64,000 nt of DNA from Nocardioides kribbensis (GCF_015070375.1 NZ_JADCLL010000002.1:558001-622000); one strand, 5' to 3'; positions 1 through 9,061 are shown, counted from the stretch's first letter. The notes: generated by a model not told the origin, from the sequence alone. Translations and numbers: made by a program.

Positions 1-656
1 GCGAGGTGGGCGACGCCCTGACCGTCATGAGCGACCTGTGCCTCGACGAGTTCACCGACCACGGCCACTGCGGGGTGCTCACCCCCGACGGGCGCGTCGA
101 CAACGACCGCACCCTGGCGATCTACGCCGAGATGGCGCGCGCCCAGGCCCACGCCGGCGTCGACATGGTCGGCCCCAGCGGCATGATGGACGGCCAGGTG
201 CGGGTCATCCGCGAGGCGCTCGATGCCGCCGAGCACACCGACGTGTCGATCCTGGCCTACTCCACGAAGTACGCCTCCGCCTTCTACGGACCCTTCCGCG
301 AGGCCGTGGACTCCTCGCTGCAGGGCGACCGGCGCACCTACCAGCAGGACGGCGCCAACGCCCGCGAGGGCGTGCGGGAGGCGCTCCTCGACGTCGAGGA
401 GGGCGCCGACATGGTGATGGTGAAGCCGGCGCTGGCCTACCTCGACGTGCTGCGGCAGGTGCGCGACGCCGTGCGGGTGCCGGTGGCGGCCTACAACATC
501 TCGGGGGAGTACTCCATGGTCGAGGCGGCCGCCGCGCGCGGCTGGATCGACCGCGAGCCCGCGATCCTGGAGACGCTGACCTCGATCCGGCGCGCCGGCG
601 CCGACGTGGTGCTCACCTACTGGGCCGCCGAGGCGGCCCGGCTGCTGCGCCGCTGA
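1..656 (+). CDS. hemB: Delta-aminolevulinic acid dehydratase (porphobilinogen synthase), 3' part
   Basis: HemB condenses two 5-aminolevulinate molecules to porphobilinogen in heme synthesis. The reading frame is open from the window edge, with codons in register from base 3, so about 110 N-terminal residues are missing. Both Schiff-base lysines of the family are visible: the [10 protein letters not shown] lysine at 267-269 and the [10 protein letters not shown] lysine at 423-425. The metal-binding segment [12 protein letters not shown] lies near the left edge. The C-terminus matches the family, with stop at 654-656. hemL, which makes the substrate, follows at 2240, so this is a heme locus. 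Family assignment is secure; only the start is unseen. Confidence 0.97.
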   Translation, partial: EVGDALTVMSDLCLDEFTDHGHCGVLTPDGRVDNDRTLAIYAEMARAQAHAGVDMVGPSGMMDGQVRVIREALDAAEHTDVSILAYSTKYASAFYGPFREAVDSSLQGDRRTYQQDGANAREGVREALLDVEEGADMVMVKPALAYLDVLRQVRDAVRVPVAAYNISGEYSMVEAAAARGWIDREPAILETLTSIRRAGADVVLTYWAAEAARLLRR

Positions 657-660
657 CCTC

Positions 661-724
661 GTGCCCGGGCCGGCCCCGCCGGTGGGGCAGGGGTCGGACC
701 GGGGGCCGAGCGGGCCCCGGGCAC
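661..724. terminator. Bidirectional terminator between hemB and the transglycosylase
   Basis: GTGCCCGGG (661-669) and CCCGGGCAC (716-724) are perfect 9-bp inverted arms. Inside them GCCCC (673-677) pairs with GGGGC (84-88 of the 600s block, 684-688). The structure fills the whole gap between two convergent genes and has no T-run on either side, as is common in high-GC actinobacteria. The terminator role is inferred. Confidence 0.55.
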
Positions 725-726
725 GC

Positions 727-1947
727 TCAGGGCGTCGTGTAGTCCTCGACGCACTGGTCGAACTTGTCGGTGCTGCTCAGCGGGTTGTCGAGCAGGCCCT
801 CGAGGGTGCACTGCACGATCGCCTGGGCCACGGTGAGCACATCATCGACGGGCTCGACGCCGGTCTCGGGCAGGTCGGGGAGGTCGGGCACCGGCAGCTG
901 CGGGCCGTTGCCGCCCCCACCGGGGTTGGTGGGGTTGGTCGGGCCGGTGGGCCCGCCGTCGCCCTTCGGCGGGGTGGTGGGAGCCGGCTCCTCGGCCTGC
1001 GGGGTCGAGTCGACCTGGGGCTGCTGCGGCTGCGCCTGCGGCTGGCCGCCGCCCTGGCTGGGGCCGCGGGCCGGCGGCGGCTTCGGCGGGGTGTAGTCGG
1101 GGTCGGGCATGATCACGCCGGCCGCGGTGGTCGAGCTCGGCACCGAGGTGTAGTCGCCGTCGGTGTAGGCGTCCATGATCGACAGCACGAGCTGCACGTA
1201 GTCGTCGGAGCGGTTGTAGCGGAAGACCGAGGCCTCCTGGCCCGCGGTGGTCGACAGGTCGTCGCTGCCGGAGCAGAGGTAGACCGCCGTGCCGAGCGCG
1301 GCGTCGTCGACGTCCTGCGGGTCGCGCCGACCGTCGCCGTCGGCGTCGACGCCGACCGAGCGCCAGGTGGACGGGATGAACTGCATCGGGCCGACGGCGC
1401 GGTCCCACTGCGTGTCGTTGTCCAGCTCGCCGGCGTCGGTGTCGGAGATGGCCTGGGTGTTGTTGCGCCCGTTGAGGGCGATGCCGTAGATCCCGGGCTG
1501 GGCGACGCCGTCGGCGTCGAGGGTGTTGCCGGCGTACTGGCCGTGGTTGGACTCGACGCGACCGATGGCCGCGACCAGCTGCCAGGGCAGGTTGCAGGAC
1601 TTGTCGGCGGCGTTGATGACGGTCTCGGCGCGCTGGTAGGCGGCGAGCGCGGCCGACGGGATGCCGGAGCTGGAGGCGGTGGAGACGGCCTGCTGGGCGC
1701 GGCGGCCGTCGAGGCCGTCGGCGAGCCCGGCGAGGGAGCCGCCGCCGGAGACCGAGGCCGGCGCCTCGATGGCCTGCGCCGGCACGGTCGAGCCGTCGGG
1801 CAGGGAGGTGGGGTCGGCGAGCTCGGCCGACACGGGGACGGTGGTGGCCGCGGGGCCGACCAGAGAGGCGGTCCAGGCCGCCGACACGAGCGCGAGCGGG
1901 ACCAGGGCGGTCATGCTCTTGACGCGTGCGGTCTTCTTCGCTGCCAT
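727..1947 (-). CDS. Secreted lytic murein transglycosylase (MltB/SLT type) with internal LPETG
   Basis: The 406-residue protein begins with a basic segment and a hydrophobic stretch (about residues 11-35), read as a signal peptide. The lysozyme-like domain follows: the IGRVESNHG segment carries the probable catalytic glutamate, followed by GPMQFIPSTW and a DADGDGRRDPQDVDDA stretch typical of actinobacterial MltB-like enzymes. These cleave peptidoglycan glycan strands to anhydromuropeptides. The last third is Pro/Gln/Gly-rich linker, then LPETG at about residues 359-363. That motif is followed by 43 mostly polar residues with two cysteines instead of a membrane helix. The start at 1947 is preferred over 1989 because GGGAG lies about 10 bases upstream. 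It is convergent with hemB and divergent from hemL. Confidence 0.85.
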   Translation of the reverse strand: MAAKKTARVKSMTALVPLALVSAAWTASLVGPAATTVPVSAELADPTSLPDGSTVPAQAIEAPASVSGGGSLAGLADGLDGRRAQQAVSTASSSGIPSAALAAYQRAETVINAADKSCNLPWQLVAAIGRVESNHGQYAGNTLDADGVAQPGIYGIALNGRNNTQAISDTDAGELDNDTQWDRAVGPMQFIPSTWRSVGVDADGDGRRDPQDVDDAALGTAVYLCSGSDDLSTTAGQEASVFRYNRSDDYVQLVLSIMDAYTDGDYTSVPSSTTAAGVIMPDPDYTPPKPPPARGPSQGGGQPQAQPQQPQVDSTPQAEEPAPTTPPKGDGGPTGPTNPTNPGGGGNGPQLPVPDLPDLPETGVEPVDDVLTVAQAIVQCTLEGLLDNPLSSTDKFDQCVEDYTTP

Positions 1948-2239
1948 GCTTCTCGTCTCCCGGTGGTGTCGCTCGTCGTGCTCCCTCAAGCACCTGTGAC
2001 GGACCTAACGGAGGATGTCACGTCCAGGTTACGGACCGGTAGGAATCCCGGGATCCGTCGCGTGGGTCACATTCTCCGTCCGCCCGGGCAGCCTCCCCGG
2101 CCCGGTCGGCCCGCAAACGCCCCCTCCGGCGTGCCGCGGAGGTGTCCGGCAGGTGGTTCGGTGTGCTCCCGGTCACGGCTTGGTCGCCCCGGGCCCGCCG
2201 CGACTTCGTGTCGTTGGCGCCGCGAGGGATGATGAGGTC
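1948..2239. other. Intergenic region between divergent transglycosylase and hemL
   Basis: No gene is seen in these 292 bases. On the minus strand GTAACC and TTAGGT are spaced like a -35/-10 pair for the transglycosylase, about 60 bases before its start. A perfect ATCCCGGGAT palindrome lies near 2047-2056. I looked for a c-di-AMP (ydaO-type) riboswitch, which often precedes actinobacterial cell-wall hydrolase genes, and saw none. Confidence 0.35.
2228..2233 (+). promoter_or_regulatory. GATGAT -10-like hexamer, possible leaderless start of hemL
   Basis: GATGAT lies 6 bases before the GTG at 2240, the same spacing as the TANNNT hexamers elsewhere in the window. It keeps the A and final T of that consensus but lacks the first T. 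A GAGGG at 2224-2228 could instead act as a ribosome-binding site. Confidence 0.3.
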
Positions 2240-3583
2240 GTGAGTCCCGCACCCACCGACGCCCACCCGCCCGCACCGCCCACGGCCTCCGGAGAGCTCT
2301 TCGCCCGGGCCCACGCGGTGACCCCCGGTGGTGTGAACTCCCCGGTGCGCGCCTTCAACGCAGTCGGAGGCACCCCCCGCTTCATCCGCTCGGCCAGCGG
2401 GGCCTGGCTCACCGACGTCGACGGCAACGACTACGTCGACCTCATCTGCTCCTGGGGCCCGATGCTGCTGGGCCACGCCCACCCCGAGGTGATGGCGCAG
2501 GTGCAGGCCGCGGTGGCGCGCGGCACGTCGTACGGCACCCCGACCGAGCCCGAGGTCCTGCTGGCCGAGGAGATCGTCGCGCGCACGCCGGTCGACAAGG
2601 TCCGCTTCGTCTCCTCCGGCACCGAGGCCACCATGTCGGCCATCCGGCTGGCCCGCGGCTTCACCGGTCGCGACGTCGTCGTGAAGTTCGCCGGGTGCTA
2701 CCACGGCCACGTCGACGCCCTGCTGGCCTCGGCCGGCTCGGGTCTCGCCACCTTCGCCGTGCCGGGCACCCCCGGCGTGCCGGCCTCCTCGACCGAGCTG
2801 ACGCTGGTGCTGCCCTACAACGACCGGGCGGCGGTGGAGAAGGTCTTCGCCGAGCACGGCGACCGCATCGCCTGCCTGGTCACCGAGGCCTCGCCGGGCA
2901 ACATGGGCGTGGTGCCCCCCGAGCCGGGCTTCAACCGCTTCCTGGCCGAGACCTGCACCCGCCACGGCGCGCTCTTCGTGAGTGACGAGGTGATGACCGG
3001 CTTCCGCGTGACCCGCGAGGGCCAGTGGGGCCTCGACGGCAAGGCCGAGGGCTGGCGCCCTGACCTGATCACCTTCGGCAAGGTGATGGGCGGGGGCTTC
3101 CCGGCGGCGGCCTTCGGGGGTCGAGCCGACGTGATGTCGCAGCTCTCGCCCGAGGGGCCGGTCTACCAGGCCGGCACCCTGTCGGGTAACCCGGTCGCGA
3201 CCACGGCCGGTCTGGCCACGCTGCGCCTGGCCACCGACGAGGTCTACGCCCACATCGGCGCCGCCGCCGAGACGATCAAGGTCGCGGCCGCCGAGGCGCT
3301 GACGACGGTCGGCCTGCCGCACGTCGTGCAGGCCACCGGCACGATGTTCTCGGTGTTCCTCACCGAGGGCCCGGTCCGCGACTTCGAGGACGCCTCGCGC
3401 ACCGACGCCCCCGCCTACGCCGCCTTCTTCCACGCGATGCTCGAGCGCGGCGTCTACCTCCCGCCGTCGGCCTACGAGGCGTGGTTCCTCTCCGCCGCCC
3501 ACGACGACCGCGCCGTGCAGACCGTGCTCGACGCCCTGCCCCACGCCGCCCGTGCGGCCGCCGCCGCGAGGAGCGTCGCATGA
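2240..3583 (+). CDS. hemL: Glutamate-1-semialdehyde 2,1-aminomutase
   Basis: This PLP enzyme converts glutamate-1-semialdehyde to 5-aminolevulinate, the HemB substrate, in the C5 heme pathway. The 447-residue length is normal for the family. Diagnostic segments are [15 protein letters not shown] near the N-terminus, [17 protein letters not shown], the YHGHVD motif, SDEVMTGFR, and the PLP lysine in [12 protein letters not shown] (residue 281, bases 3080-3082). The reading frame extends upstream to 2015, but homology begins just after the GTG at 2240. The stop overlaps the next ATG (ATGA), so this is the first gene of a tightly packed run through ccsB at 8277. That order matches the M. tuberculosis hemL locus. 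Confidence 0.97.
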   Translation: MSPAPTDAHPPAPPTASGELFARAHAVTPGGVNSPVRAFNAVGGTPRFIRSASGAWLTDVDGNDYVDLICSWGPMLLGHAHPEVMAQVQAAVARGTSYGTPTEPEVLLAEEIVARTPVDKVRFVSSGTEATMSAIRLARGFTGRDVVVKFAGCYHGHVDALLASAGSGLATFAVPGTPGVPASSTELTLVLPYNDRAAVEKVFAEHGDRIACLVTEASPGNMGVVPPEPGFNRFLAETCTRHGALFVSDEVMTGFRVTREGQWGLDGKAEGWRPDLITFGKVMGGGFPAAAFGGRADVMSQLSPEGPVYQAGTLSGNPVATTAGLATLRLATDEVYAHIGAAAETIKVAAAEALTTVGLPHVVQATGTMFSVFLTEGPVRDFEDASRTDAPAYAAFFHAMLERGVYLPPSAYEAWFLSAAHDDRAVQTVLDALPHAARAAAAARSVA

Positions 3584-4260
3584 GCAGCCCCGACACGATC
3601 GTCCACCTGATGCGCCATGGCGAGGTGCACAACCCCGAGGGCGTGCTCTACGGACGCCGCGACGGCTTCCACCTCTCCGCGCTCGGGGTGCGGATGGCCG
3701 AGAAGGTCGCCGACACGATCAAGGACCGCGACATCGTCCACCTGCGGGTCTCGCCGCTGGAGCGGGCCCAGGAGACGGCGCAGCCGCTGGCGCAGGCCCG
3801 TGGCCTCGACGTCGTCACCGACCCGCGGGTCATCGAGTCGACCAACAAGTTCGAGGGCGAGCAGTTCGGGGCGGGCAGGAACGCCCTGCGCAACCCCGCG
3901 ACGTGGCGCCACCTGTGGAACCCCTGGAAGCCGTCCTGGGGCGAGCCCTACACCGACATCGTCGCGCGGATGATGTCGGCGGTCCACGACGCGCGGATCG
4001 CCGCGGCCGGTCACGAGGCGGTCGTGGTCTCCCACCAGCTGCCCATCTGGACCACCCGGCTGGCCGCGGAGAAGCGCTCCTTCCTCCACCACCCCAAGAG
4101 CCGCACCTGCACGCTGTGCTCGCTGACCTCGCTGCACTTCGTGGGCGACCGGCTGACCCAGGTCTCCTACTCCGAGCCCGCCGGCGACCTGATCCCGGTC
4201 GGCGACCGGTCGGCGCCCTTCTCCGCCGGCGGCACCACGGAGGAGTCGAAGCCGTCATGA
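3580..4260 (+). CDS. Histidine phosphatase (phosphoglycerate mutase-like) family protein
   Basis: The 226-residue protein has the family's catalytic RHG motif at residues 12-14 and the conserved [12 protein letters not shown] and [14 protein letters not shown] segments. A later VSHQLPIW carries the second catalytic histidine. Members transfer or remove phosphate through a phosphohistidine; the substrate cannot be told from sequence. The position between hemL and a TlpA-like thioredoxin is conserved in actinobacteria, including M. tuberculosis, which hints at a role linked to heme or cytochrome maturation, but this is inference. It overlaps both neighbours by four bases (ATGA), indicating translational coupling. 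Confidence 0.88.
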   Translation: MSSPDTIVHLMRHGEVHNPEGVLYGRRDGFHLSALGVRMAEKVADTIKDRDIVHLRVSPLERAQETAQPLAQARGLDVVTDPRVIESTNKFEGEQFGAGRNALRNPATWRHLWNPWKPSWGEPYTDIVARMMSAVHDARIAAAGHEAVVVSHQLPIWTTRLAAEKRSFLHHPKSRTCTLCSLTSLHFVGDRLTQVSYSEPAGDLIPVGDRSAPFSAGGTTEESKPS

Positions 4261-4838
4261 CCCCTCGCGCGCGCCGGCTCACGGCCGGCCTGGCCCTGGC
4301 CTGCTCGGTGGTGCTCGGCACCGCGGGCTGCTCGTCGCTGCGCGGCACCGACGACGGGGTCACCTACATCCAGGGCGGGGGCGCGGTCTCCGAGTACGCC
4401 CCCGACGAGCGCGAGGACCCCGTGGTGCTGCGCGACCAGCCCACGACCACGGGCGGCACGGTCAGCATCGAGCCGGGCACCGTGACGGTGGTCAACGTGT
4501 GGTGGAGCGGCTGCGGGCCCTGCCGCACCGAGATGCCGCTGCTGACCGAGGCCGACCGCGAGCTCGGCGACAGCGTCGACTTCGTCGGCATCAACATCCG
4601 CGACACCAGCGCCACGCAGGCGGCGACCTTCGAGCGGGCGCGCGGCGTCGACTACCCCTCGATCTACGCCCCCGACGGGCGGGCGCTGCTGGCCTTCTCG
4701 GGCTCGGTCGCACCCCAGACGATGCCCTCCACCGCGGTGCTCGACACCGAGGGCCGGGTGGCCGCGGTGATCAGCGGCGAGATCCCGAGCAAGCAGACCC
4801 TCCTCGACGTGGTCGAGACGGTCGTCGAGGAGGGCTGA
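4257..4838 (+). CDS. TlpA/ResA-like thioredoxin lipoprotein
   Basis: This 193-residue exported thiol-disulfide oxidoreductase has a lipoprotein signal with lipobox TAGC, placing the modified cysteine at residue 25. The thioredoxin fold carries the active-site pair in WWSGCGPC (Cys86, Cys89). Proteins of this family keep apocytochrome heme-binding cysteines reduced so that heme can attach, drawing electrons from the CcdA protein encoded immediately downstream. The ATG overlaps the previous stop by four bases, and ccdA begins three bases after this stop. I call it ResA-like by context; TlpA itself is an equally valid family name. Confidence 0.92.
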   Translation: MTPRARRLTAGLALACSVVLGTAGCSSLRGTDDGVTYIQGGGAVSEYAPDEREDPVVLRDQPTTTGGTVSIEPGTVTVVNVWWSGCGPCRTEMPLLTEADRELGDSVDFVGINIRDTSATQAATFERARGVDYPSIYAPDGRALLAFSGSVAPQTMPSTAVLDTEGRVAAVISGEIPSKQTLLDVVETVVEEG

Positions 4839-4841
4839 GGC

Positions 4842-5597
4842 GTGGGTGACTGGTTCGGCCAGACGGCCTTCTCCGGCTCGCTGCTGCTCGCCGTCCCGGT
4901 GGCGGTCATCGCGGGGCTGGTCTCGTTCTTCTCGCCCTGCGTGCTGCCGCTGCTGCCCGGCTACCTCTCCTACGCCACGGGGCTCTCGGGCGCCGACATC
5001 GCCAGCGGCGACGTGCGCCGCGGGCGCATGCTCGCGGGCGCGGTGCTCTTCGTGCTCGGCTTCTCGGTGGTGTTCGTGCTCATCGGCATGGCCAGCGGCT
5101 CGGTCGGGGGCTGGCTGATCGTCAACCAGCGGCTGCTCGAGGTCGTGCTGGGCGTGGTCACCATCGTGCTGGGCCTGGCCTTCCTCGGGCTGGTGCCCTT
5201 CCTGGCCCGCGACCTGCGGGTGCACAAGGTGCCCGCGGTCGGCCTGGCCGCCGCTCCGGTGCTGGGCTTCCTCTTCGGCGTCGGCTGGGCGCCCTGCATG
5301 GGCCCGACCCTGGGCGTCATCTTCACCCTCGCCTTCAACGAGGGCACGGCCGCCCGCGGGGGCCTGCTGATGGGGCTCTACTCCCTCGGCCTGGGCCTGC
5401 CCTTCATCGTCGCCGCGCTCGTGTGGCGCCGGGCGCTCGGCGCGCTGGCCTTCGTGCGCCGCCACCAGCAGGTCGTCACCCGCATCGGCGGCGGCATGCT
5501 GCTGCTGGTGGGCGTGCTCCTGCTCACCGGTGCCTGGGGCGAGATGGTCGCCTGGCTCCAGATCCACCTCGTCTCGGGCTACCAGGTGAGCGTGTGA
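4842..5597 (+). CDS. ccdA: Cytochrome c biogenesis protein CcdA
   Basis: A 251-residue polytopic membrane protein of the DsbD/CcdA family. It moves reducing power from cytoplasmic thioredoxin across the membrane to the extracytoplasmic thioredoxin encoded just upstream. The two redox cysteines sit in the expected motifs: FFSPCVLPLLPG (Cys33) and VGWAPCMGPTLG (Cys152). Six hydrophobic segments are apparent. The GTG at 4842 follows the tlpA-like stop by three bases with purine-rich sequence ahead. Its stop overlaps the resB start (GTGA). Confidence 0.95.
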   Translation: MGDWFGQTAFSGSLLLAVPVAVIAGLVSFFSPCVLPLLPGYLSYATGLSGADIASGDVRRGRMLAGAVLFVLGFSVVFVLIGMASGSVGGWLIVNQRLLEVVLGVVTIVLGLAFLGLVPFLARDLRVHKVPAVGLAAAPVLGFLFGVGWAPCMGPTLGVIFTLAFNEGTAARGGLLMGLYSLGLGLPFIVAALVWRRALGALAFVRRHQQVVTRIGGGMLLLVGVLLLTGAWGEMVAWLQIHLVSGYQVSV

Positions 5598-7237
5598 GCA
5601 CCGCGACGAAGGAGCGCGCCTCCGGCGCCACGCCCCCGCCGCGGCGGGCCGGCGAGCTGACCCTGGGCGAGCTGCTGCGCTTCGGCTGGCGGCAGCTCAC
5701 CTCGATGCGCACCGCGCTCATCCTCCTGCTGGTGCTGGCCCTGGCCGCCGTGCCGGGCTCGATCGTGCCGCAGGAGGGCGTCGACGCGCTCAAGACGTCG
5801 AACTGGAAGGACGCCCACCCCACGCTCACGCCGATCTACGAGCGGCTGAGCCTCTTCGACGTCTACGGCTCGCCGTGGTTCGCGGCGATCTACATCCTGC
5901 TGATGATCTCGCTCATCGGCTGCATCATCCCGCGCACGTTCCACTACTGGCGCGGCCTGCGCGCCGTGCCGCCGGCGGCCCCGCGCAACCTGACCCGGCT
6001 GCCCGACAGCACCAGCTACACCACCGACGAGGACGTCGCGGAGGTCGAGGAGCGCGCCCGGCGCCTGCTGGCCAAGCGGGGCTACCGCGTGCGCCCGGCC
6101 CGCGACGGCGAGGACGCCGTGAGCGCCGAGCGCGGCTACCTGCGCGAGGCCGGCAACCTGGTCTTCCACCTCTCGGTGGTGGTGGTGCTGGTCGGCTTCG
6201 CCGTGGGCAGCCTGCTGGGCTACAAGGGCGGCGTGATCCTGCTCGTCGGCGACGACGCCGGCTTCACCAACCGGCTCACGCAGTACGACGACTTCGTGCC
6301 CGGCACGCTCTTCGGGGCCGACCAGCTCGACGACTTCGCCTTCGACGTGGACTCCTTCGACGTGGACTGGCTCGACAGCGGCCCGGCCCAGGGCCAGGCC
6401 CGCGGCTTCGTCAGCCACGTCTCCTACGTCGAGGGCCTCGACGACGCCCCCACCGAGTACGACCTGCGCGTCAACCACCCGCTGCAGATCGACGACACCG
6501 AGATCTTCCTCATCGGCCACGGCTACGCCCCCGTCATCACGGTGCGCGACGGCGAGGGCAACGAGGTCTACAGCGGGCCGACGATCTTCCTGCCGCAGAG
6601 CCCCGACTTCCTGTCCTTCGGCGTGGTCAAGGCCGCCGACGCCCAGCCGGGGCAGATCGGCCTGGAGGGGTTGTTCTACCCCACCTTCATCAACGTGGAG
6701 GGCGACCCGGTCAATGTCATGGGCGAGGCCAACAACCCCACGCTGTCGATGCAGGTCTACACCGGCGACCTCGGCCTCGACCAGGGCCAGTCGCAGTCGG
6801 TCTACGTGCTCGACAAGGCCGACGCCGAGCTGGTCACCAAGGCCGACGGCTCGCCCTTCCGCCTCGACCTGCAGGAGGGCCAGACCGAGACCCTGCCCGA
6901 CGGGCTGGGCACGGTGACCTTCGAGGGCCTCGAGCGGTGGAACCGCATCCAGATCAGCCAGACCCCCGGCAAGGAGGTCGCCCTCATCGGCGTCTGCCTG
7001 GCCCTGCTCGGCCTGCTCGGCTCCCTCTTCATCCGCCCGCGTCGCGTCTGGCTGCGGGCGCGTCGCGAGGGGGGGAGCACACTGGTCGAGGTGGCCGCGC
7101 TCGACCGCTCCGGCGGCGGCGACGTGGGCGTCGTGCTCCAGCAGCTGGTCGCCGACCTCCGTCCCGGGGCCACCCCCGGCCACACCCCCGGTGCCGACGG
7201 CGCCGGACCCGCAACCACCGAGGAGAAGACGTCGTGA
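5594..7237 (+). CDS. resB: Cytochrome c biogenesis protein ResB (Ccs1-like)
   Basis: This 547-residue protein is one half of the System II cytochrome c synthetase, which with CcsB/ResC delivers heme and joins it to CXXCH motifs outside the membrane. Hydrophobic helices are seen near residues 37-57 (LILLLVLALAAVPGSIVPQ), 97-115, 190-215 and a final one near 455-475. Between the last two lies the large extracytoplasmic domain expected for ResB. The start is GTG, overlapping the ccdA stop, and the end overlaps the ccsB GTG. A roughly 60-residue polar tail follows the last helix. Confidence 0.93.
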   Translation: MSTATKERASGATPPPRRAGELTLGELLRFGWRQLTSMRTALILLLVLALAAVPGSIVPQEGVDALKTSNWKDAHPTLTPIYERLSLFDVYGSPWFAAIYILLMISLIGCIIPRTFHYWRGLRAVPPAAPRNLTRLPDSTSYTTDEDVAEVEERARRLLAKRGYRVRPARDGEDAVSAERGYLREAGNLVFHLSVVVVLVGFAVGSLLGYKGGVILLVGDDAGFTNRLTQYDDFVPGTLFGADQLDDFAFDVDSFDVDWLDSGPAQGQARGFVSHVSYVEGLDDAPTEYDLRVNHPLQIDDTEIFLIGHGYAPVITVRDGEGNEVYSGPTIFLPQSPDFLSFGVVKAADAQPGQIGLEGLFYPTFINVEGDPVNVMGEANNPTLSMQVYTGDLGLDQGQSQSVYVLDKADAELVTKADGSPFRLDLQEGQTETLPDGLGTVTFEGLERWNRIQISQTPGKEVALIGVCLALLGLLGSLFIRPRRVWLRARREGGSTLVEVAALDRSGGGDVGVVLQQLVADLRPGATPGHTPGADGAGPATTEEKTS

Positions 7238-8277
7238 GCGACAGTGCATGGGAGGCCCTGAGCAACCAGGCCGTGGCCGCCGCAGGGCTGGTCTACTTCC
7301 TGGCCCTGCTGGCCCACCTGGTCGAGTGGAGCGCGCTGCGCAAGGTGCCCGTGGAGGCCGGCGCGCGGGAGACCACGACGGTCGGCGCGGGCGGCCCGGC
7401 CGCCCCGGCGTACGGCGCGAGCGCCGAGCCGGCCGCGGGGTCCGAGGGCCCCGACCACGAGCACCGCATCGACCTCTTCGGCCGCATCGGCTTCTCGCTG
7501 ACCGTGGTCGCGGGCCTGGTGCACGCCGTCTCGCTGCTCGCGCGCGGGATGGCCGCCGACCCCAACCGGGTGCCGTGGGGCAACATGTACGAGTTCACGC
7601 TCTCGGGCACCTTCGTGGTGACCCTGCTCTACGTCGTGATGCGCCGGCGCCTCGGGCTGAGCTGGATGGCCCCGCTGGTCGTCGGCTTCGTGCTCGTGCT
7701 GCTCATGGTCGACGTCATCTGGCTCTACGCCCCGGTCTCCCCGCTCACCGAGGCGCTGAACTCGCCCTGGCTGGTCATCCACGTGGTCTCGGCCGTGATC
7801 GCGACCGGCGCCTTCAGCCTGGGCGGCATCTGCTCGGTGCTCTACCTGCTCAAGGAGCGCTCGATCACCAAGGGCCGCGAGTCGTCCACCGGCTACCTCT
7901 CGCGGGTGCCGTCGCTGGCCGTGCTCGACCGGGTGTCCTACCGCCTGCACGCCTTCGCGTTCCCGGTGTGGACCTTCGCGGTGCTCATCACCGGCCCGAT
8001 CTGGGCCCACCAGGCCTGGTCGAACTACTGGAACTGGGACCCGAAGGAGGTGTGGGCGTTCATCACCTGGGTCGTCTACGCCGCTTACCTCCACGCCCGC
8101 TCCACGGCCGGCTGGAAGGGCCGCAACGCCGCCTACCTCGCGCTGCTCGGCACCGCCACCCTGTGGTTCAACTTCATCGGGATCAACTTCTTCTCCACGA
8201 CCTCCCAGCACAGCTACGCCGCCCCGGAGCCGGCCCCCGTGGTCGCCGAGGCGCCGGTCCTGGCCGGCGGGGCCTGA
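7234..8277 (+). CDS. ccsB: Cytochrome c biogenesis protein CcsB/ResC
   Basis: The partner of ResB in System II heme attachment. The 347-residue polytopic protein contains the tryptophan-rich heme-handling WWD signature at about residues 259-274 (HQAWSNYWNWDPKEVW). Candidate axial histidines occur in VHAVSLLARG, VIHVVSAV and the terminal TSQHSY. A polar insert rich in Gly and Ala at about residues 40-75 separates the first helix from the rest, a feature common in actinobacterial CcsB. It is the last gene of the hemL-led run; the next gene is convergent and a hairpin region follows the stop. Confidence 0.95.
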   Translation: MSDSAWEALSNQAVAAAGLVYFLALLAHLVEWSALRKVPVEAGARETTTVGAGGPAAPAYGASAEPAAGSEGPDHEHRIDLFGRIGFSLTVVAGLVHAVSLLARGMAADPNRVPWGNMYEFTLSGTFVVTLLYVVMRRRLGLSWMAPLVVGFVLVLLMVDVIWLYAPVSPLTEALNSPWLVIHVVSAVIATGAFSLGGICSVLYLLKERSITKGRESSTGYLSRVPSLAVLDRVSYRLHAFAFPVWTFAVLITGPIWAHQAWSNYWNWDPKEVWAFITWVVYAAYLHARSTAGWKGRNAAYLALLGTATLWFNFIGINFFSTTSQHSYAAPEPAPVVAEAPVLAGGA

Positions 8278-8339
8278 CCTCCTGCGGTCCGCCCTGACGG
8301 GCGGCGCCCGCGCGAGCGCCCGTGGGGCGGCTCAGGAGG
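8278..8339. terminator. Bidirectional terminator region after ccsB
   Basis: CCTCCTG (8278-8284) pairs with CAGGAGG (8333-8339). Inside, CCGCCC (8289-8294) and GGGCGG (8299-8304) form a perfect stem with a TGAC loop. The structure occupies the gap between ccsB and the convergent small gene ending at 8347. Function is inferred from position and pairing. Confidence 0.6.
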
Positions 8340-8346
8340 TCGCGGC

Positions 8347-8598
8347 TCAGGTGGTCGCGGGCGGGTTGTCCGGGTCGTCGGGGTGCAGCCGCTTGCGGTC
8401 GAGGTCGCGCAGGAAGTCCTCGTCGTCGTCGGGAGCGACGATGCGGGGCTTGGGCTTGGGGCCCTTGGGTGCGGGCCGCGACGGCCGCGCCGAGGGGCGC
8501 TGCGGGCCCTGCTCGAGCAGGCCGCGGCGCTGGATGACGCGGATCGTGAGGTACGTCGCGAGGGCGAAGACGGCGATCACCAGCAGGAACTTGAGCAC
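8347..8598 (-). CDS. Small single-pass membrane protein, unknown function
   Basis: An 83-residue protein with one N-terminal transmembrane helix (about residues 3-22) followed by a basic, Pro/Arg-rich segment and an acidic tail containing DDDEDFLRDLDRKRLHPDD. No domain is recognised. Similar small proteins are common beside cytochrome c maturation genes in Nocardioides-like genomes, but I cannot assign a job. The GTG start is supported by GGAGGG and by a TACGCT hexamer six bases upstream. It is convergent with ccsB and divergent from the DUF4229 gene. Confidence 0.7.
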   Translation of the reverse strand: MLKFLLVIAVFALATYLTIRVIQRRGLLEQGPQRPSARPSRPAPKGPKPKPRIVAPDDDEDFLRDLDRKRLHPDDPDNPPATT

Positions 8599-8604
8599 CC
8601 CTCC

Positions 8605-8610
8605 AGCGTA
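8605..8610 (-). promoter_or_regulatory. -10 hexamer TACGCT, leaderless-type, for the 8598 gene
   Basis: The minus strand reads TACGCT, six bases, then the GTG at 8598. The spacer is itself GGAGGG, so either a leaderless or a very short leadered start is possible. Confidence 0.45.
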
Positions 8611-8676
8611 GGTGCCCGGTGGTCACCGGGCCCGCGACCGCGAGCGGTCGCCTCGGGGCCGGTGCCGGGCGCGGGC

Positions 8677-8682
8677 TACCCT
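8677..8682 (+). promoter_or_regulatory. -10 hexamer TACCCT, leaderless-type, for the DUF4229 gene
   Basis: TACCCT is followed by six bases and the GTG at 8689. This places the predicted transcription start on the first base of the start codon. Confidence 0.5.
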
Positions 8683-8688
8683 GGGGGC

Positions 8689-9000
8689 GTGAAGGAGTTC
8701 GTCGTCTACACCGCCCTGCGCCTGGTGCTCTTCGCGGCGTCGCTGGCCGTCGTCATGGGCGTGTGGCTCAGCGTCGCCGGTCAGGCCAACCTGCTGTGGT
8801 CCTTCGTGCTCGCCTTCGTCATCAGCGGCATCGGCTCCTACTTCCTGCTCAACGGCCCGCGCGAGGCCTTCGCCCGGCGCGTCGACGAGCGGGCCCGCCG
8901 CGCGGCCAGCCGCTTCGAGGAGATCAAGGCGCGCGAGGACGCCGAGGACGCCGAGGACGAGCAGCGGCGCAGCGACGCCGGCGAGGCGCCCCGCGCCTGA
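8689..9000 (+). CDS. DUF4229 family small membrane protein
   Basis: A 103-residue protein opening with VKEFVVYTALRLVLF and two transmembrane helices separated by a short loop (about residues 5-25 and 33-50). It ends in a long charged helix rich in Glu, Arg and Ala (EEIKAREDAEDAEDEQRR). This is the architecture of the actinobacterial DUF4229 family, whose function is not known. The gene lies between the cytochrome c maturation cluster and menA, where such genes commonly sit. The start is fixed by the TACCCT hexamer rather than by a Shine-Dalgarno sequence. The longer upstream reading frame has no support. Confidence 0.82.
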   Translation: MKEFVVYTALRLVLFAASLAVVMGVWLSVAGQANLLWSFVLAFVISGIGSYFLLNGPREAFARRVDERARRAASRFEEIKAREDAEDAEDEQRRSDAGEAPRA

Positions 9001-9061
9001 TCCGGCGCCCACGTCCCACCTCGCGCGCGGCCGACCCGGCCGGCGCCCGCGAGGCGGGGGC

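Noticed and set aside
1948-2239. c-di-AMP (ydaO-type) riboswitch before the lytic transglycosylase
   Set aside because: The predicted leader is too short and the conserved sequence blocks are absent.
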